A stretch of DNA of 64,000 nt from Heliocybe sulcata (GCA_004369045.1 ML213503.1:2955697-3019696); one strand, 5' to 3'; positions 21,074 through 35,087 are shown, numbered from the stretch's first letter. The notes: a model not told the origin generated them from the letters alone. Program-made: numbers and translations.

Positions 21074-21438
21074 CGGACGTGGGCTCTATAGACCTGCCGT
21101 CGAAGGTTGGGTATAAGTACTGATGCTGCAACGTCAAAGCGGACTTGATATATGCGCTAGTTGGGGGCGACAGACAAGAGGCATTTCATTCTGACGCCGC
21201 GAAGTCCGAATTAGGCAGTGCCTGTATTGCAGCACTTTGCAAGAGGAGTCATGTCTTCGCCTCTGGACCGTATCCCTGGGGTCGACAGCCTGAGGTACTA
21301 CACTCGAAGTGTAAGAGATTTTGTTTGCAGTTCAAGCTTCAAACTCGAACTCAAGTTTGCACGGTGAAAGCAGTCAGTAGACAATATTGCGTTGCGTCCC
21401 CACCTATCCGATACTGATGTCAGTACAGACGGATTGCT
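21074..21438. other. Divergent promoter region between the F-box gene and THR1
   Basis: 365 bp with no gene. It must hold both promoters. No clear TATA or repeat stands out. Confidence 0.5.
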
Positions 21439-22633
21439 ATGTCTTCAGCTGAACGCTCATTCAAAATCCGCGTTCCAGCGACCTCAGCCAATATTGGCCC
21501 CGGTTTCGACGTTGTCGGGCTCTCACTGTCCCTGTGGCTCACATTGACCGTGGCACTGCCAAGCAGCCCCTCCTCGTCGACGTACGTCCCGCCGAAAATC
21601 ACCTATACTGGCGAGGGCGCAGATGAAGTGCCTTTGGATGCCTACAAAAACCTTACGACACGCGTCGCACTGTACGTTCTCCGATGTCATGATATTCCCA
21701 GTTTCCCCTCGCATCTCTCCATCCACTGCCACAACGAGATTCCCTTCGGTCGAGGGCTAGGATCCTCCGGCGCAGCCGTCGTCGCTGGGACCCTACTCGC
21801 GAACCATGTCTGCAAGCTTAACCTCCCCGTAGAGCGTCTCTTGGATTTCGCGCTCATGGTCGAGCGTCATCCGGACAACGTCACTGCGGCGCTCGTAGGC
21901 GGATTCGTCGGCAGTTACTTGAGAGAGCTTGATGACGATGCATCCGCAAAAGCAAGTGTACCTTTGAGCGAGGTGCTGCCGGAATACCCGCCGGATGCTG
22001 GCCCTGAATGGGGCTTGGACCCTCCGCCCCCAGTTCCTCCTCATGGGATCGGCCACTACGTTCGGTTTTGCTGGAGCAACACTGTGAAAGCTGTCGCAGT
22101 TATCCCAAGGTTTGAAGTGAGCACAGCAAAAGCACGAGAAGTCCTTCCACAGGCATACTCAAGGAAAGACATGGTGGGATCACTCTTCGCGTGGTATGAT
22201 CAGTATCCTCACGTGCTTGCACATCAGGTCTTCAACCTGCAACGATTAGCTGTGCTTACCACTGCTCTCGGCCAAAGTCCACCAGACCCCGAACTCATCT
22301 ACGAAGCAATGAAAGATCGGATACACCAGCCATACCGTAAATCACTGGTGCGTGGGTTGCCCGTTGCCTCTAATTTTCCGTGCCCTCATCCGTTTCCTGC
22401 AGATTCCAGGTCTCCCTGAAGTTCTCGCTCTTACACCATCTTCCCACCCCGGTTTGCTCGGTATCTGTCTTTCTGGCGCGGGACCTACCATCCTCGCGCT
22501 CGCGACCGGAAACTTCGAGAGAATAGCAGAAGACGCGAAACGTATTTTCAAGGAAGCAGGCGTGGATGTCGACTGGAAGCTTCTAGAGGTAGGAGGAGGT
22601 AGCCAGTTTAAGGAAGACTCCCAAAGAGAGTGA
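21439..22633 (+). CDS. THR1: Homoserine kinase
   Basis: Two exons (21439-22347 and 22403-22633) give 379 residues. It phosphorylates homoserine with ATP, the step before threonine synthase in threonine biosynthesis, in the cytosol. GHMP-kinase motifs are clear: N-terminal 'VPATSANIGPGFDVVGLSLS', the ATP loop 'PFGRGLGSSGAAVVAG' and the C-terminal 'GICLSGAGPTILAL'. Length is normal for fungal Thr1 (about 350-380). The single 55-nt intron has GTGCGT..CAG ends. Nothing odd. The gene is essential for prototrophy in fungi studied. Confidence 0.95.
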
Positions 22634-22889
22634 CCAGTAGTTGGAGCACGAAAACAAACTTAGAACACGAGGGTAATTACGACTAGCAACCATCCCACTG
22701 CTCACCTGCACCAATGTGCATGTAAATTGCAGTGAATCGTCGTATCTATTCGTAAAGCTTCGTAATCATATCTAAGCATCACACAATTCCGTATCCATAC
22801 ACATTACTTGGTAACCATAGGTATCGCACTCCAGGGGTATCAACCTGCATCCAAATCCTCTAAGCAGCCTTCTAGCGCACCGCATACAA

Positions 22890-25800
22890 TCAACCGCTTG
22901 CAGTCAAGCAAATAGCCCGCATTGCAACCAACGCACCCGCACTGCCATCGAACGGCAGGTCCACCGTGAACATGACATCGCTTCTGTCGTTGTTCAGGTA
23001 TACAGGCAAGTTCACCGTGTGGGTCTGACCCTCCGCCGCGGCGCCCTCCCCAGCGGTCTGCACCCAGCGGACTTGCGACGGATTCAGCCTGACGGACTCT
23101 CCGTCGTTCAGCACGAGCTTGTCTTGGGCCCAGGCGGCTCCCTCGAGCACCAGTCCATCTACGACGAATGCACCAGGATCGTTGATCTGCTCGATATCCA
23201 ACCGCAGATTCAGCGTCTCCAGACTCCACCGCTTGCGGTGTGCGACAGCCTGTCGCGTAGCAGTGATATACGCCTCGGGGAAGAACAGGCCACCAAGCCA
23301 CACTTCAACACCAGCAAGGGTGTCCAGACCGGCGATCTTGTTGAGCTGCGCCAAACGGCGAGCAAAGTTCGGGATCCATTCAGTGACGGACATGGATTTG
23401 TGCACCTTGTATCGCCGCCAATGGTCGGGAATCGTGCCTGCAGGACGTCAGAGATGGCATCAAAAGATGAATATGATGGGACGCACCCTTCGTCAAGGAA
23501 GACAACAGGTTGCGAAGGTGATTGGTTTGCTTGAGCGTGCCCTCGCAAACCTTGGCCACATCTTCCAGGTCTCTACGGACTTGTTCCAGCAGTTTGCGTC
23601 CAATAGAGCCCTCACGGAAGAACAGGCGATACAGAGGGTCCTGGTTGTCATTGGTCGGCTTGCTGAGAGTATTGAACGACTGGGTTGCACCAAGATCAGT
23701 AAGACGGTACAGGAGGCGGAGAGGCGCTGATACGTACAGCAGGAAGTTGTGACAGCCATTCGTTGCATCGCTCATGCAAGTTCCGCATCCAAGCCGGCTG
23801 CTGTGACGCCTGTCCCTTGCCGGGTCCGCCTGCAGCTGGAGAGACCTCGTCGTCGTCGTCTGCTAGCTGTCTCATCTTCCGTAGTTTCACCAATAGTTCG
23901 TTCCCTATGTCGAACTGTCAGCAAGCTAGACCAAATCAGTCAGGAAGTAAGCATAAAAACCTTGGGCTATCGCGATGAGGCGCTCTGCTCTGGGTGGCAA
24001 GCTGAGCCAAGCGGGCGGCTCGCGATCTGGCAAGCCCTGTACCCACGACAGGAAGTGCTCCAACTTCGTGCCGTCAGGACTGGTGAGAGTTTCCGCACCG
24101 CTGGCTGTTGGAATGAGACTGAATTTGACATTATATGCTGCAGGTGTGAAGAGTCCATCCACGAAAGCGTCTACGATCCGCTGGTCAAAGTCGCTGTCGA
24201 CTCTGCCGCCGTACACGGATTGCTTGACGAGTGTCCTGAGAGCGTCCCAAGGGATTCCTGCAGGATCTATATTCGCACGACCCCTCGCAGCCGCACTTAA
24301 CCAGGCGTCGATGGTATTGAAGGCAGAGTTCATGTCGGAATCGTTGAAATCGTACTTCTTGCTCCATCCAAGAGGCACGTATCGCAGACGCTCCTGGATG
24401 ACGGCATGGAACCATGCAAGCAAAAAGTATAACCGGACCTTTTCAGCAGGTCCTTCGCTGAGACGTGTAGAAGATATGCCTCGCAACGAGTCCAGGAGGT
24501 TGGCCTTGATACCCGGAGGGGGCTCATTCATGATGATGCGCGACTGACGCAGAATATTGACTGGAATGGAGGGATTAGCTTCCATGGTGAGGAAAAGCCG
24601 GAAGCTGCGATTGGGGTTGAGGGTCTGTAGTTTCTTCTCTAACTGTCCGAGCCAAGTTGGGGCGAGATGGACATTCTTCAGAAGAACCCACGATCCTTGA
24701 CGCGCAGCCACGGCGATCGCCTGATCTGCCAGGCTGAATCCTTCTTGAGAACCCATAGCAACCGATGTACATCTTGTGCTAGTGGACTGTACGAGGTTCT
24801 CCACTCTATAACTGGCATCGTAACCCGGCACAGAGACGAGGGCCAAGGGCGTTGCAGGCGGCACCTCATCAGCGACCATGGTTCCAAGATTATATGTGGA
24901 TTCAGTCCCGAGGTCAGTCTGGAAGACGATGCGGACCAGCACCGCTGTGGCTTGCAATAGTCGATCCGGGCGTAGACACTTAACGATGAGGAGGACGCGG
25001 ATGGCTTCCAGGGCCGCTATTAACAGTGTCAGCACAATATTTGATAGCGTAAATCGGTGACACTCACGAGTGCTCGGATACCAAGGTTTAGGTGTACACT
25101 GCTCGGGAGTTGGAGACTCAAGGAAAGGTATCCATTCGTTCTCATGTTCAGCGATGTGAGACTGCACGGGTTTGAAAATATCGTGTTTAGAGAAGCTCTC
25201 CAACCGGCGCCATTGATCCTCCGTTAGGATAGAATCGCTAGGTCTCTGAGAAGACCCAGCAGCTGATTCTCCACTTTCCAACAGGAACTCGAGCTCATCA
25301 GCGATTTCCTCTACACCACGCAATTTTACCTGTGCGAGCAAGACGGCAAGCATGACGTGATCGCGATAGAGCAATGCTCGAGAGGTCCTCTTGTAGACCA
25401 TCAGGAAAAGGTCCTTGAGCAGGATGTCTCGCCTCTGTCCATAATCCGACACATTCTTGAGGTTCGGGTTTTGATGCAGGACATAGTCGAATATGTCCAA
25501 GAAGTAACGCAACGAGAATTGGTAGAAATGATTGACCAGATTCATCTGCTCCAGAATGAAGAAGACGGAACTGCATGCTTGGGCCAAAGGCAAATATTCT
25601 GCAGTGACTTGCTCCACTTCTCGCATAACAAGATCAGTTTCCTCTACCTTGCTTGTAATCTCGGCAGCCTCTCGCTTTAGGGTCTCCAGTGTATCGATAA
25701 CCTTGTCGTCATCGAGAATGTTGCCAGTAGACTCATTGAGAGCCTGAAGCAGAAGCTTCTCCAGCGTGCGTAGCCGAAGTCTGAATTCACCCTGAATCTT

Positions 25801-28800
25801 CATCAGATCCGTTCTCTTGCGCTCAGTGTCGGGTCGCTCCACTTTGAGAACCTGGTCGAGGGACTGACTCTGCAAACTGCTTCTGGTCATGGTGAAGTTG
25901 ACGAAAGTCACGCGACTGCAGATATCCGGAGAGAACTCGACGGAAGGGTCTCGAGTAGTTAGGAACATAGTGAACGACGGAGAGAAATCGATGTCCTGAT
26001 TGCCGAGGCGAATCAAGACGCGACCTCCTGTGCGCCTGATCTCTTTGTTGAGGACAGCGTTCAATATAGGGTCGAGGTGTTCGACGTCTTGAATGAGGAG
26101 CGGATTGCCGAATCGAAGCGCACTTTCGAGAACCTTGAGGAATGCTTCATCCAAGAAGCTAGTAACAGCGATCTTGCGGTCCTTGTATTCATTAAGGATA
26201 AACGTAGTAGCCTGACCGGTGGGGTCGATGACCAATGGATACCGGTTGTAACGTTTGAGCATGATGGCATTCTCCGTACACAGGTTATCGGAGGGAAGAG
26301 ACTTGGACTGCCAGGCAAGACGATCATCTGCAGTCGACAGATATTCCGGGAAAGATAGCTCCTGTTTGAACTTGATACCTGCTTCTGCGAGATGGTTCGC
26401 CCATTCTTGCCACATAACTTCACGATAATGTTGATCAAAGAAGCCGCCATAGGCCAAGAACGCGGCTGACAAAAGTACATCGCCGACGATCGTGCTCATC
26501 TCCACGTCAAAGGTCCGGCTTCCGGCTTCCCAACGTCCTCGCTCGGACGAGAGACTGTCCAGCAACTTCATACTACGATCGACCTTGCCCTGAACGCGTT
26601 CCATCTCGCCCTTTATAGCTTGCGTCTCGCTGATGAGCAGGGCGTACTCCTCCTTATACTGGCTTATCTTCGTCTCCAATTCAGCAATCATCTCTATGAT
26701 CATCTTCGCCTGCTGCTTGGCTTGCTCTGCTTGATCCTCCAAGGATTGTACTTCGTTCCGCAGAGGCTCGACCTTATCCAAGATTTCGGAGAACTTGACT
26801 TGGGCGATGACCCACTTTACTAGGGGACCACAAGCTTTACTGGCTCGGTTCACCATCTCGAAATTGAATGATGGCCTGCTCAAGAAGTCCTTCTTCATTT
26901 GTTCGCGGATTTGTCTGGTCATCTGGTTTGTAGTATCGAAGTTGACAATCCGCAGAATGAAGTCGTCTCGACGAATGATACCTTGGACAGTACGCCAACT
27001 ATCGATCTTGTGACCAAGAACCGTGCAGACAGACTCCATTGCCGACTTAACGGCTTCAGGAGGGTTTGCCATCGACCGCACTTCTTGCAAGTGCTGCTTC
27101 TTGATATTACTGACCGCAGCTTGGGCCTCCAGAACGGCGGGCTCAGCGTCCGCGAGATCTGCCATTACCACCGCTCGACGCTGTTCTATGTTCTTCTCCT
27201 GCTCCACTAAAGCCGCCTGGATCTCGATAGACGCCGCCTTCTTCTGCTCCGCTTCTTGCTGATCTGTAACCATACGCTTCAGTTTCTCGTTGGCTTCTGC
27301 GTTCTTAGCCTCGAGCTGTGATCGCTTGATAGCCAAGCTCTTCCGTAGTTCCTCGACTTGCGTAACAGTATCGCGCAACTTGTCAAGTCCAACGTGTAGA
27401 TGGCGCTGCTGCTCTTCCAATTCGCTGCGTTTCTCGTTGAATAGCCGCACATACTGGTTAATGCTATATAGAGAGTCAGCTATGTACCTAGTCCCCAATG
27501 ACTACACTTACAAGTCGAGATAATGGCGAGGTGTCACGTAGTTGTACCGGCCTTGGCGTCGACTGATCCGCTGGTTGATCGCATACATGGACATATGAAC
27601 ATGGACCAGGGCATTGACGATGGCGTTGCGGTGGGTTGGTGGCATGGCCAATTCTCGGTAGGCAATGGGGAAGAGAGCGGGAGGATTGTACGTCGGAAGA
27701 TCGAGATCAAGGGTATTGGTGAATTCCATGCCGACCTGATAGAAGGCCTGATCTGGCCAGTCACCGAACCAGTCCAGGACGCAACGATTGAACAATGCAG
27801 GAGATGTCGCAGCTCGCGATGCTAACCCGTTCTGGGGTGGATTCATCGTGAACACAACATGAAGGTTCTTAGCCACTTGTCCGGTGAACCACTTATACAA
27901 CTCTTCGTGAGAGTCGAGCATTAACCCATCTCGTTGCGAACCTTCTTTACATGCTGTCATGAGCGCAGCATGCTCATCACCTTCGAAGAGACCGGGAACC
28001 TCGGCGTTGGCCAGGAGAGTATTCATGCGCTCCAGAAACCCAGAGTCAAGAACGTTGGATTCGTCCATGATGAAACAAATCTTCTCTCCTTTGCATCCAG
28101 CGCGTCGCAGCACTGTCCTAAGGTCCTCATCGAAGTCATCTCCAGTATATTTGTTGGAGACCTTGATTTGGAATATGCTGAGACCATTCATCCAAGCAAC
28201 AAAACGCGACAACGTAGTCTACGGAAGCGTTAACGAGCTGAGCTTATATTCGAAGTAAATGACCCACCTTGCCACTTCCACTGACGCCAATGAGCAACAA
28301 GTGACCTTGGATTTGACGGAAGACACGATCAATGCGTAGCACGTGATCGAGGACGTCGTTGAAGAGAACCAGCGGGACATCCAATTCCTCCTCGTGGAAG
28401 ACTCGCAAACGCGCTTTCGTATATTCACGAAGAGTGTCGCGATCCACCGGAATATAGTTCTTGGACGTCCAATTGGAGAAGAGGATAGGGCGACTGAGAG
28501 CCTCGTCGTGGTTGATAGTCGGAAAGTGCAGTCTAGCCACGGAGTCAATATTTTCGTCGGTCCACTGCTTCTCATCTTCCGTCACTAAACGGTCCTGGAA
28601 GAGACGCAATGCCTCATGCGCCCATACACGTACGAGACCCTCCACGGACAACGTTTCTAGAGGCCGGACAGCCTCATAGATGCCACGGACCCAGCGAGTG
28701 AGTTCACGGGGACTGTAGACATAGTGAGCTTGGACATCCGTGGTGAACCTCTTCTGTGAGGCCAGATAAAATTCGACCATAGCGTCTGTCAAAGGCTCGG

Positions 28801-31800
28801 CGTAAGCGCGTAGGTTGGGTACAACCTTTAGTGCAGCACGGGTGTAAGTGCCGTAGATCTGCTTCAACGACAGCTCTCCGGGATAATCGACCATTACCAA
28901 AGGTGCATGGCGCAGGAACCTGTGACTAAGTGGAACTCGACCAGGGTCGGTCGGAGGATTACAAGCGCCGACGAACTGGATTCTCTCGAGTTTCACCCAG
29001 GACATGTCCGTCGTGCGCCAGAAGCCGTTATACTCGACCAACTCTCGGATGAAAGAGATCACTCGTTGGGTGCCGTACTTGTCCGTGGCAGGCAGGTTAA
29101 TCTCATCGCAGAAGACAACAAGCCAACGCCCGATCTGGGTAGGTGCCAAGACTACTCCGTTCGGACTCTTGCGGTATTCGCAATACTGGTCGAACGTTTT
29201 CAGGATCAATTCCGGTGTAGTGGCACTGGAGAAGTTCAAGCCGACGACCTCCATGTCCGGTAATTTACGCAAGGCGCTGAAAAGTGTCATAGTCTTTCCA
29301 GAACCCGGAGGACCACAAAGAAGGAGAGGCTTGTGTTCAGATAGCCAGGAGTACAAGACTTCCTCGTGTCGGATGGTATCGACAGTTGGCACAACGACAT
29401 CAGAGGCCGTGATAGCATGCGACTCGATATCAATGACAGGAACCTTAGTCTGCCATGTTGACCATTCAGCATTTTGTATGTGGACATCATAATCAAGCAA
29501 AGAACTGCCAGGTCCCAGTGGAGGTAGGTCGATGCCGGTATGCTTCCGTAGGAAGTCTCCCATTTCTGCTCGAAGATCCAGTTTGGCGTCACCCGAGAAA
29601 GCCCAGATTATATTCACCAACAGACGCTTAGTCACGTATTGTTCAACACGTTCCGGAGCTAGAGGGAAATCGGAGTGCTGGATATTGTATTCGATGATGT
29701 TTCGAGCAGTCTTGTTGAGAAGGGAGAAGAGAGTGTTGAGGGCGCGCGTAGCAGTGAAGTCCATAATGTGTTCAATGGTGTCGGCATAAGATAACGCAGA
29801 TCCCACGAGGTCGCCTTCAGCAAAGTAGGGCTCCAGTATGGAAGCAATCTGCTTTTGCGTGGACAGGTTCGCTGAAACAGCTGCATCAGATACCGCATCC
29901 GTCCGCCTGATCAGGAGGTCGCTCGTCTCATCGTCATCAGCATCCAATGGAATCGTCGACAATGTGTCCAGGTAATGACGGTAGACCATAGAAGGCTCGA
30001 CGATATCGTCGCTGAACCAGATCATACCACAGCGGCTGACAGTGGCCAGGGTGGCGTAACGGAGATGCTCTACTTCGAACATGATCCGGACATTAGGCGG
30101 AAGGTTGAGACGCTCGCCATTAGGAAGTGTTAACAGCTTGTTATCATCCAAAACACTGGCATGGAAGATATAAGGATACAGCCGGCTCCATGGACACTAT
30201 GAACTGACCTGTTAAGGTTCTCGACCCATTCTGGGTCGACATCACCGTCGAAGATGATCCAGTGCCTCTTGCCACTCTCGCCACGGACGTCGTCAACAAT
30301 TTTCCTCAGGTTATGCGTGAACAGGCCATCATTCCATTCACGTGTCGTGGGATCGAGTGTTCCATAGAGCTGTTCCTTGTCCATAGCCTTCGGATCAATG
30401 ACGTAAGATATGCCCTCGACACCATCAAGTTGTTCCAGTGCCTTGAGTAGAACTTGCCATGCGTTGGTCTTGCCACTACCCGAAGGGCCGACCATCATTA
30501 GACCGTGCTGGATCTTCTGGATCTGGTACAGTTGCAAGATCTTCGAAATCCAGCGCTCTCCAGGAACCAGTCGGCGCTCTGCACACACTTTCAGGATCTG
30601 CTCTTTGAGGGCACTCAGATCGACCGGCTCGTAATCAACTCCCGGGAAGACATCAGCGAGTAAGCTACACCAGACGAGCTGTCAGGGGCGGAAGGGTTGT
30701 GTGGTCATATTACTTACCTCGTGAGTAACGGAACATCTTCTGCCACGAGCTTGGGCACGATCGTCTCCGTAACACTTTGAATCACGATGACCTGTTCAGA
30801 TACAGCATCCGACAAACTCGCTTGCACTTCTGCATCTCCTTCCATTTCACGAGCACTCTGCAGCCGCTCACGCTTCAGTATACCGGCACTGGCCAATACT
30901 GCCTTCAGAGCCCGTAGACCGAAGTCGTAATGCGGCTGAGGGGAGAGTTGTTCATCACAAAGGTTGAAAAACGGAACAATCTTGGATGCCAAAGACTCTG
31001 CAGTCCGGAAACCCTGCGAGAACAGCATGACCTGAGCAATGAGTTCACGATCGGGTCGAGTCATAGCCATACTAAGAAACCACGTCGGTAAGGAGGGGTG
31101 AACATCTGACTAGCAACACAAGGCTTACGGTCTGAAGAGCTTGGTCAAGTTAGGAGGAAGAGCCGAGCGACCAGCGTATGTCGGGTTAGTGGTGATGAAG
31201 ATACCTGTTTAAATCCCGAACCTAAGACGATCTTAAACTTGCAGGAAACGCGCCACCTACCAATATTCTTATTGATCTTCAAGTTCTTGCCCACGAGTTC
31301 AATCTCAGCGTTGGGGTTCTTGGATACAGCGACAAGACCCTGCTGAATAGTTTGAACCTGCTGTGAGACAGCACTCAAAATACGTTCTTCTAGACGATTG
31401 AACTCGTCGAAGCAACCCCAAGCACCGACTTGGCACAGCCCAACGAAGATACGACCCATGGCCTGGAAGTCGAAAGTCTCATCACAGCAGAAGACCAAGA
31501 CGAAACGGCCCAATTGGACACCCAGAGCCTTGACAGATTCCGTTTTCCCTGTCCCGGCGGGGCCAAAGGGCGCGCCACCCAACTGGTTATCCAAAGCCTG
31601 AGTGAGAGTAAGGTAGCACCGATCCGTAAGAGGAGTCTGGACGAGACGGTCAGGCACACCAAGATACTCCCACCCGTAGGGGAACGAAGCATCCGCGACG
31701 CGGATAGCAAGCCGATCCAGCGGGTTGCCGATATTACGATCCAAGTAGTACCGCATCTGATACAACCAAGGGAATGCTCTGTTGTCCGCCACCTTCTGCT

Positions 31801-34170
31801 GCATAAGATTCCGGACGACATCACGCTGGTGCACAAGCTCCGTGATGAGGTGCTCGCACTTGCGTCGGGTGACAGGCGTCAACTCGGTAAGGACGACATC
31901 AGCGAGGAGATCGAGACCTTCTAGGATAGTCGCTAGCGGGGCTTCAAGAGAGCCAGAGGATTCGAAAGCAGTTTCAACGGAGGCTGTCCAGGCTACTTGC
32001 ATAGCCAGCGTTACCAGCTGGGCTGGGTACTGCTCCATCCACGCCCTGAATTGATCCATAGGCAGCGGCGTGCCATTACCGTAGAACGACTGCAAGTCCA
32101 CAACCGCTTCACACAGCAGCTGTGCAAGTGTCACACGCATCTCGGACTCGATCTTGGCCAACCAGTCGTTGATCTTCGGGAAGTCCTTCAGTAGGATAGG
32201 CGTCTTGAATTGAATCTCCTCGCCTTCCCGAGAAGCCATTCCCTGGATCTCAGTCAGCTCCTCATCGAGCATCACCGTCGAGATACCAGCAAACATCTTC
32301 TTGAGATGCTTCATGATACGCAGTATATCCTTGCTGTTACCAATAATCTCCAGTAAGTCTTCGTCACCGACGAAGTAGAACCGAGGGAAGGAGGAACGCT
32401 CCCTCTCAAGGTACTCTCCGAGAGCCTTCTGGATCTTGTTCAGCAAATCGGCTAGACGCTCTAAGCTCTTCTGAATGCCTTGAATGTTCATCACGTCTAT
32501 GACGAACGGAGACTTGTAAACCTTCTTCATGACAGCCAAGAACTCGGTGTTGATGTTCTGGAAACGCGCGCTTTCGACTGGCAGGAGGTGCTTGATGTCC
32601 GCACTGCCCGAGAAGATACCTTCCAAGTACACCCACTGACGCTGGACATCAATCCATACATCTGCGAACAGCGTTAATTGAGCAACTTGCGGCGGCTAGC
32701 ACAACGTACCGAAGAGAACATGGATGCGATTCAGCTTCTCCTCCCACGAACTCGCCTGCACCAATTAATAAGCGATCATCTCTGCCGCTAGTCAATTCTG
32801 AGTCATACCTCTTCCTCGAACACTGGGGAGCATAACTGTCAGTAGCGATACAGCACAGCAGTTGACGGTAAACTGACCTTTGTAATACGGCGACAACTTC
32901 ATGGCAGTCAGAGAGTTAAGGTTCTCGCTACACTTGTTGAACAGGTCGTCCCATCCTCTGCGAAACATTGCGATGAGATATCTGGATTCATATACTGAAG
33001 AGCCGTACGCACCTGATAAGTCGGCACTTGTTTTGATAATTGACGAGGTCCAAGGTGTAGCTGGTCCAAGTCTCCTTGACTTGCCTGATATATTCCTCCA
33101 AAGCCATCTAGAGCGCTGTCAGAAGGCAAATGCTGACGCCAGGCGCGAATGTACGCACCTCTCCCTGTGCTTGGATGATGACCTCCTTGATAACAGACTC
33201 GTTCCGCTTGAGATCCATGTCGTACACATTTCCCAACGTCATTCTACAGCGCAGTCAGGCAACATGCTGCATAACCAGCTGTCGAAAACTTACAGAGTCA
33301 AGCTGGGACTAGTCGCCATCCGCAGGTTCTTGAATAACTGCTTCCAATGCCTATCCTTCAGGGCCTCGGACTTCAGCTCCGAGATAATAGTATTGGACTT
33401 GAGCAAGCCACGCAAGACATCCTGCACGTATTCGAAAGCCGCATACTGCCTCATCCGCGTCGGCATGTCCTTTGTTGACGAGAGGAGACCATCGATCTGC
33501 TGGCGCAGCTTCCTTGGCTGGACAGTAGCCCATGACAGCTCCCTGAGTTCACCAATCTGACTCCATATACCCGACAGAGCCATCCACACGGCCTTCAAAT
33601 CCCTCAACTCCTCGAAGACGGGCTCGAGGCGCGTGTGACGGGTGAGCTCAAGGTCGAGGGCCTCTTTGGCTTTACAGACGAGGTCGTACTCCTCCTGAAC
33701 TCGAGTCAGCCGTCCTTCGAATATGTTGATCGTGTTCAGCGCTGTGTCTGCGCGCATGTTGCCTTGGACCGGACGGGTCTGCTCCCACTCCTGTATGATG
33801 TCGTTGATCTTGTTCTCTACAATTTTATCCTCAGCGGTGATCTTTAGCTGCAGACCCGCTATACATAGTGACCAGATGAACGTTGAGTTATAAATCGCTC
33901 GAACATAAGCTTGCGCACGCACCCAGCTGCTCCTGTATGGAATCATTCTTCCTCTTCAGTATCTCATTGAACGCGCTCCACTCTCCGGTTAGTTGGTCAC
34001 TGTACAGCCAGTCATCCGGAAACTGGTATCGAAATCTCTCCAGACTCTTCTCTCCGCTGGCACAGAGCTCGATCATGGGTCCCCATGTCTTGGTCTTGCG
34101 CTTCAAGTCTTGCACGAACGTGATGAACGTAACCGCCGCTGCGGTCGAAGAATTGGAGGGCGCCAAAACC
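22890..34170 (-). CDS. dhc2: Cytoplasmic dynein heavy chain, motor half (split gene)
   Basis: At least a dozen exons encode roughly 3,500 residues of cytoplasmic dynein 1. Running 5' to 3': distal tail ('[15 protein letters not shown]', '[10 protein letters not shown]'); linker; AAA1 (GPAGTGKTE near 31550, CFDEFNR); AAA2 (GPSGSGKT near 30480, IIFDGDVD); AAA3 (GPPGSGKT near 29305, FCDEIN); AAA4 (GVSGSGK near 28275, FIMDESN); the coiled-coil stalk with microtubule-binding domain (27498-26500); AAA5-6 and a C-terminal domain to the stop at 22890. All four main P-loops look intact. The first ~1,000 residues (dimerisation tail) are absent, and SmE starts on the other strand just upstream. This matches the split dhc1/dhc2 arrangement reported for Schizophyllum commune. 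The start is unresolved: homology begins at about 34170 and the first in-frame ATG is at 34076. Confidence 0.93.
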
Positions 34171-34340
34171 TATAGTACATTCAGTTACACCAGGTAAAAA
34201 CAAGCGCAAGACGAGGAACGCGCCTCCATAGTGCCGTTGTAGGAGGTGGCGACTGGTGAAGGACGCGTTTCGATGGACCTGCACTTTGGAGCGTTCTCGG
34301 CAAAGGCCGACTACGCCTGCCGTTTGCCATAACTCTGCGA

Positions 34341-34400
34341 CTTGTTCGAGCTTCCAGGGACTTATTCGAGCTTCCAGGGACTTATTCGAGCTTCCAGGAT
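34341..34400 (+). repeat. Three 20-bp tandem repeats in the dhc2/SmE promoter
   Basis: Units at 34341-34360, 34361-34380 and 34381-34400 share the core TTCGAGCTTCCAGG. The first differs from the second at one base, and the third differs at its last two bases. They lie about 65-125 bp upstream of the SmE ATG, inside the divergent promoter. Confidence 0.9.
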
Positions 34401-34464
34401 CTATTTCCTCCTCTATATCTCGGTCACTATCTACGTGTATCTTTCTGAAACCCGTCCGCCTAAC

Positions 34465-35087
34465 ATGTCTGGCCGCCAACAACGCGTTCTGGTTCAACCC
34501 ATCGTAAGTCCTTCCATGCGCGCGAGTACCTGGGTTCCTATGCTCACGAGCGGCATAAGAATGTCATCTTCAAAAACCTGCAACAGGTGCGGCGTTTTAT
34601 TACATTAATGAATGCGAGCTAACTTTGCCCTCAGAGGACAAAAGTCGTCGTCTGGCTGTACGACAACATCGACATGAGGATCGAAGGCAGAATAATTGTG
34701 CGTGTCCCTTTGAAGCCCCTTCGCACATGAGCGTTGAACACGTCTGTGGATTGTCAAGGCTACGTCGCTGTCTTCGTGGTGCTTTTGTGGGGGTGCCGTT
34801 CGGTCTGATTGGGATTGCTGTCCGCCTTTCTGTCTCCCTCTCTCCTTGTCATTTCTACCGGGGAATCCACTGCAAAGACTAATGTATTCTACTTAACAGG
34901 GTTTCGATGAGTTCATGAACGTGGTGGTTGATGAGGCGGCTGAGGTTTACGTGAAGGACGCCAAGCCACGACGGGAGCTCGGTACGTACAATCAACCTGA
35001 GTCTCGCTATGACCTGTGTTCATTCCAGCCGCAGGCCGCATCCTGCTAAAGGGTGACAATATTACACTGATTCAACAGGTAGTTTGA
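34465..35087 (+). CDS. SME1: Small nuclear ribonucleoprotein E (SmE)
   Basis: Five exons encode about 92 residues: 'MSGRQQRVLVQPI', 'NVIFKNLQQ', 'RTKVVVWLYDNIDMRIEGRII', 'GFDEFMNVVVDEAAEVYVKD' and 'GRILLKGDNITLIQQVV'. These carry both Sm motifs (Sm1 with D-x-R-x-E-G; Sm2 with G-R-I-L-L-K-G-D-N). SmE joins the seven-member ring that loads onto U1, U2, U4 and U5 snRNA, so it acts in pre-mRNA splicing. The second exon is 27 nt. The gene is head-to-head with dhc2 and tail-to-tail with PEX10. The stop at 35085-35087 is the simple reading; a further intron starting at that GTAGTT is possible but gives an untypical tail. Confidence 0.93.

Noticed and set aside
34012-34497. Minus-strand open frame of 161 residues opposite the SmE start
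   Set aside because: It overlaps dhc2 in another frame and SmE on the other strand, with no family resemblance. It is a shadow frame.
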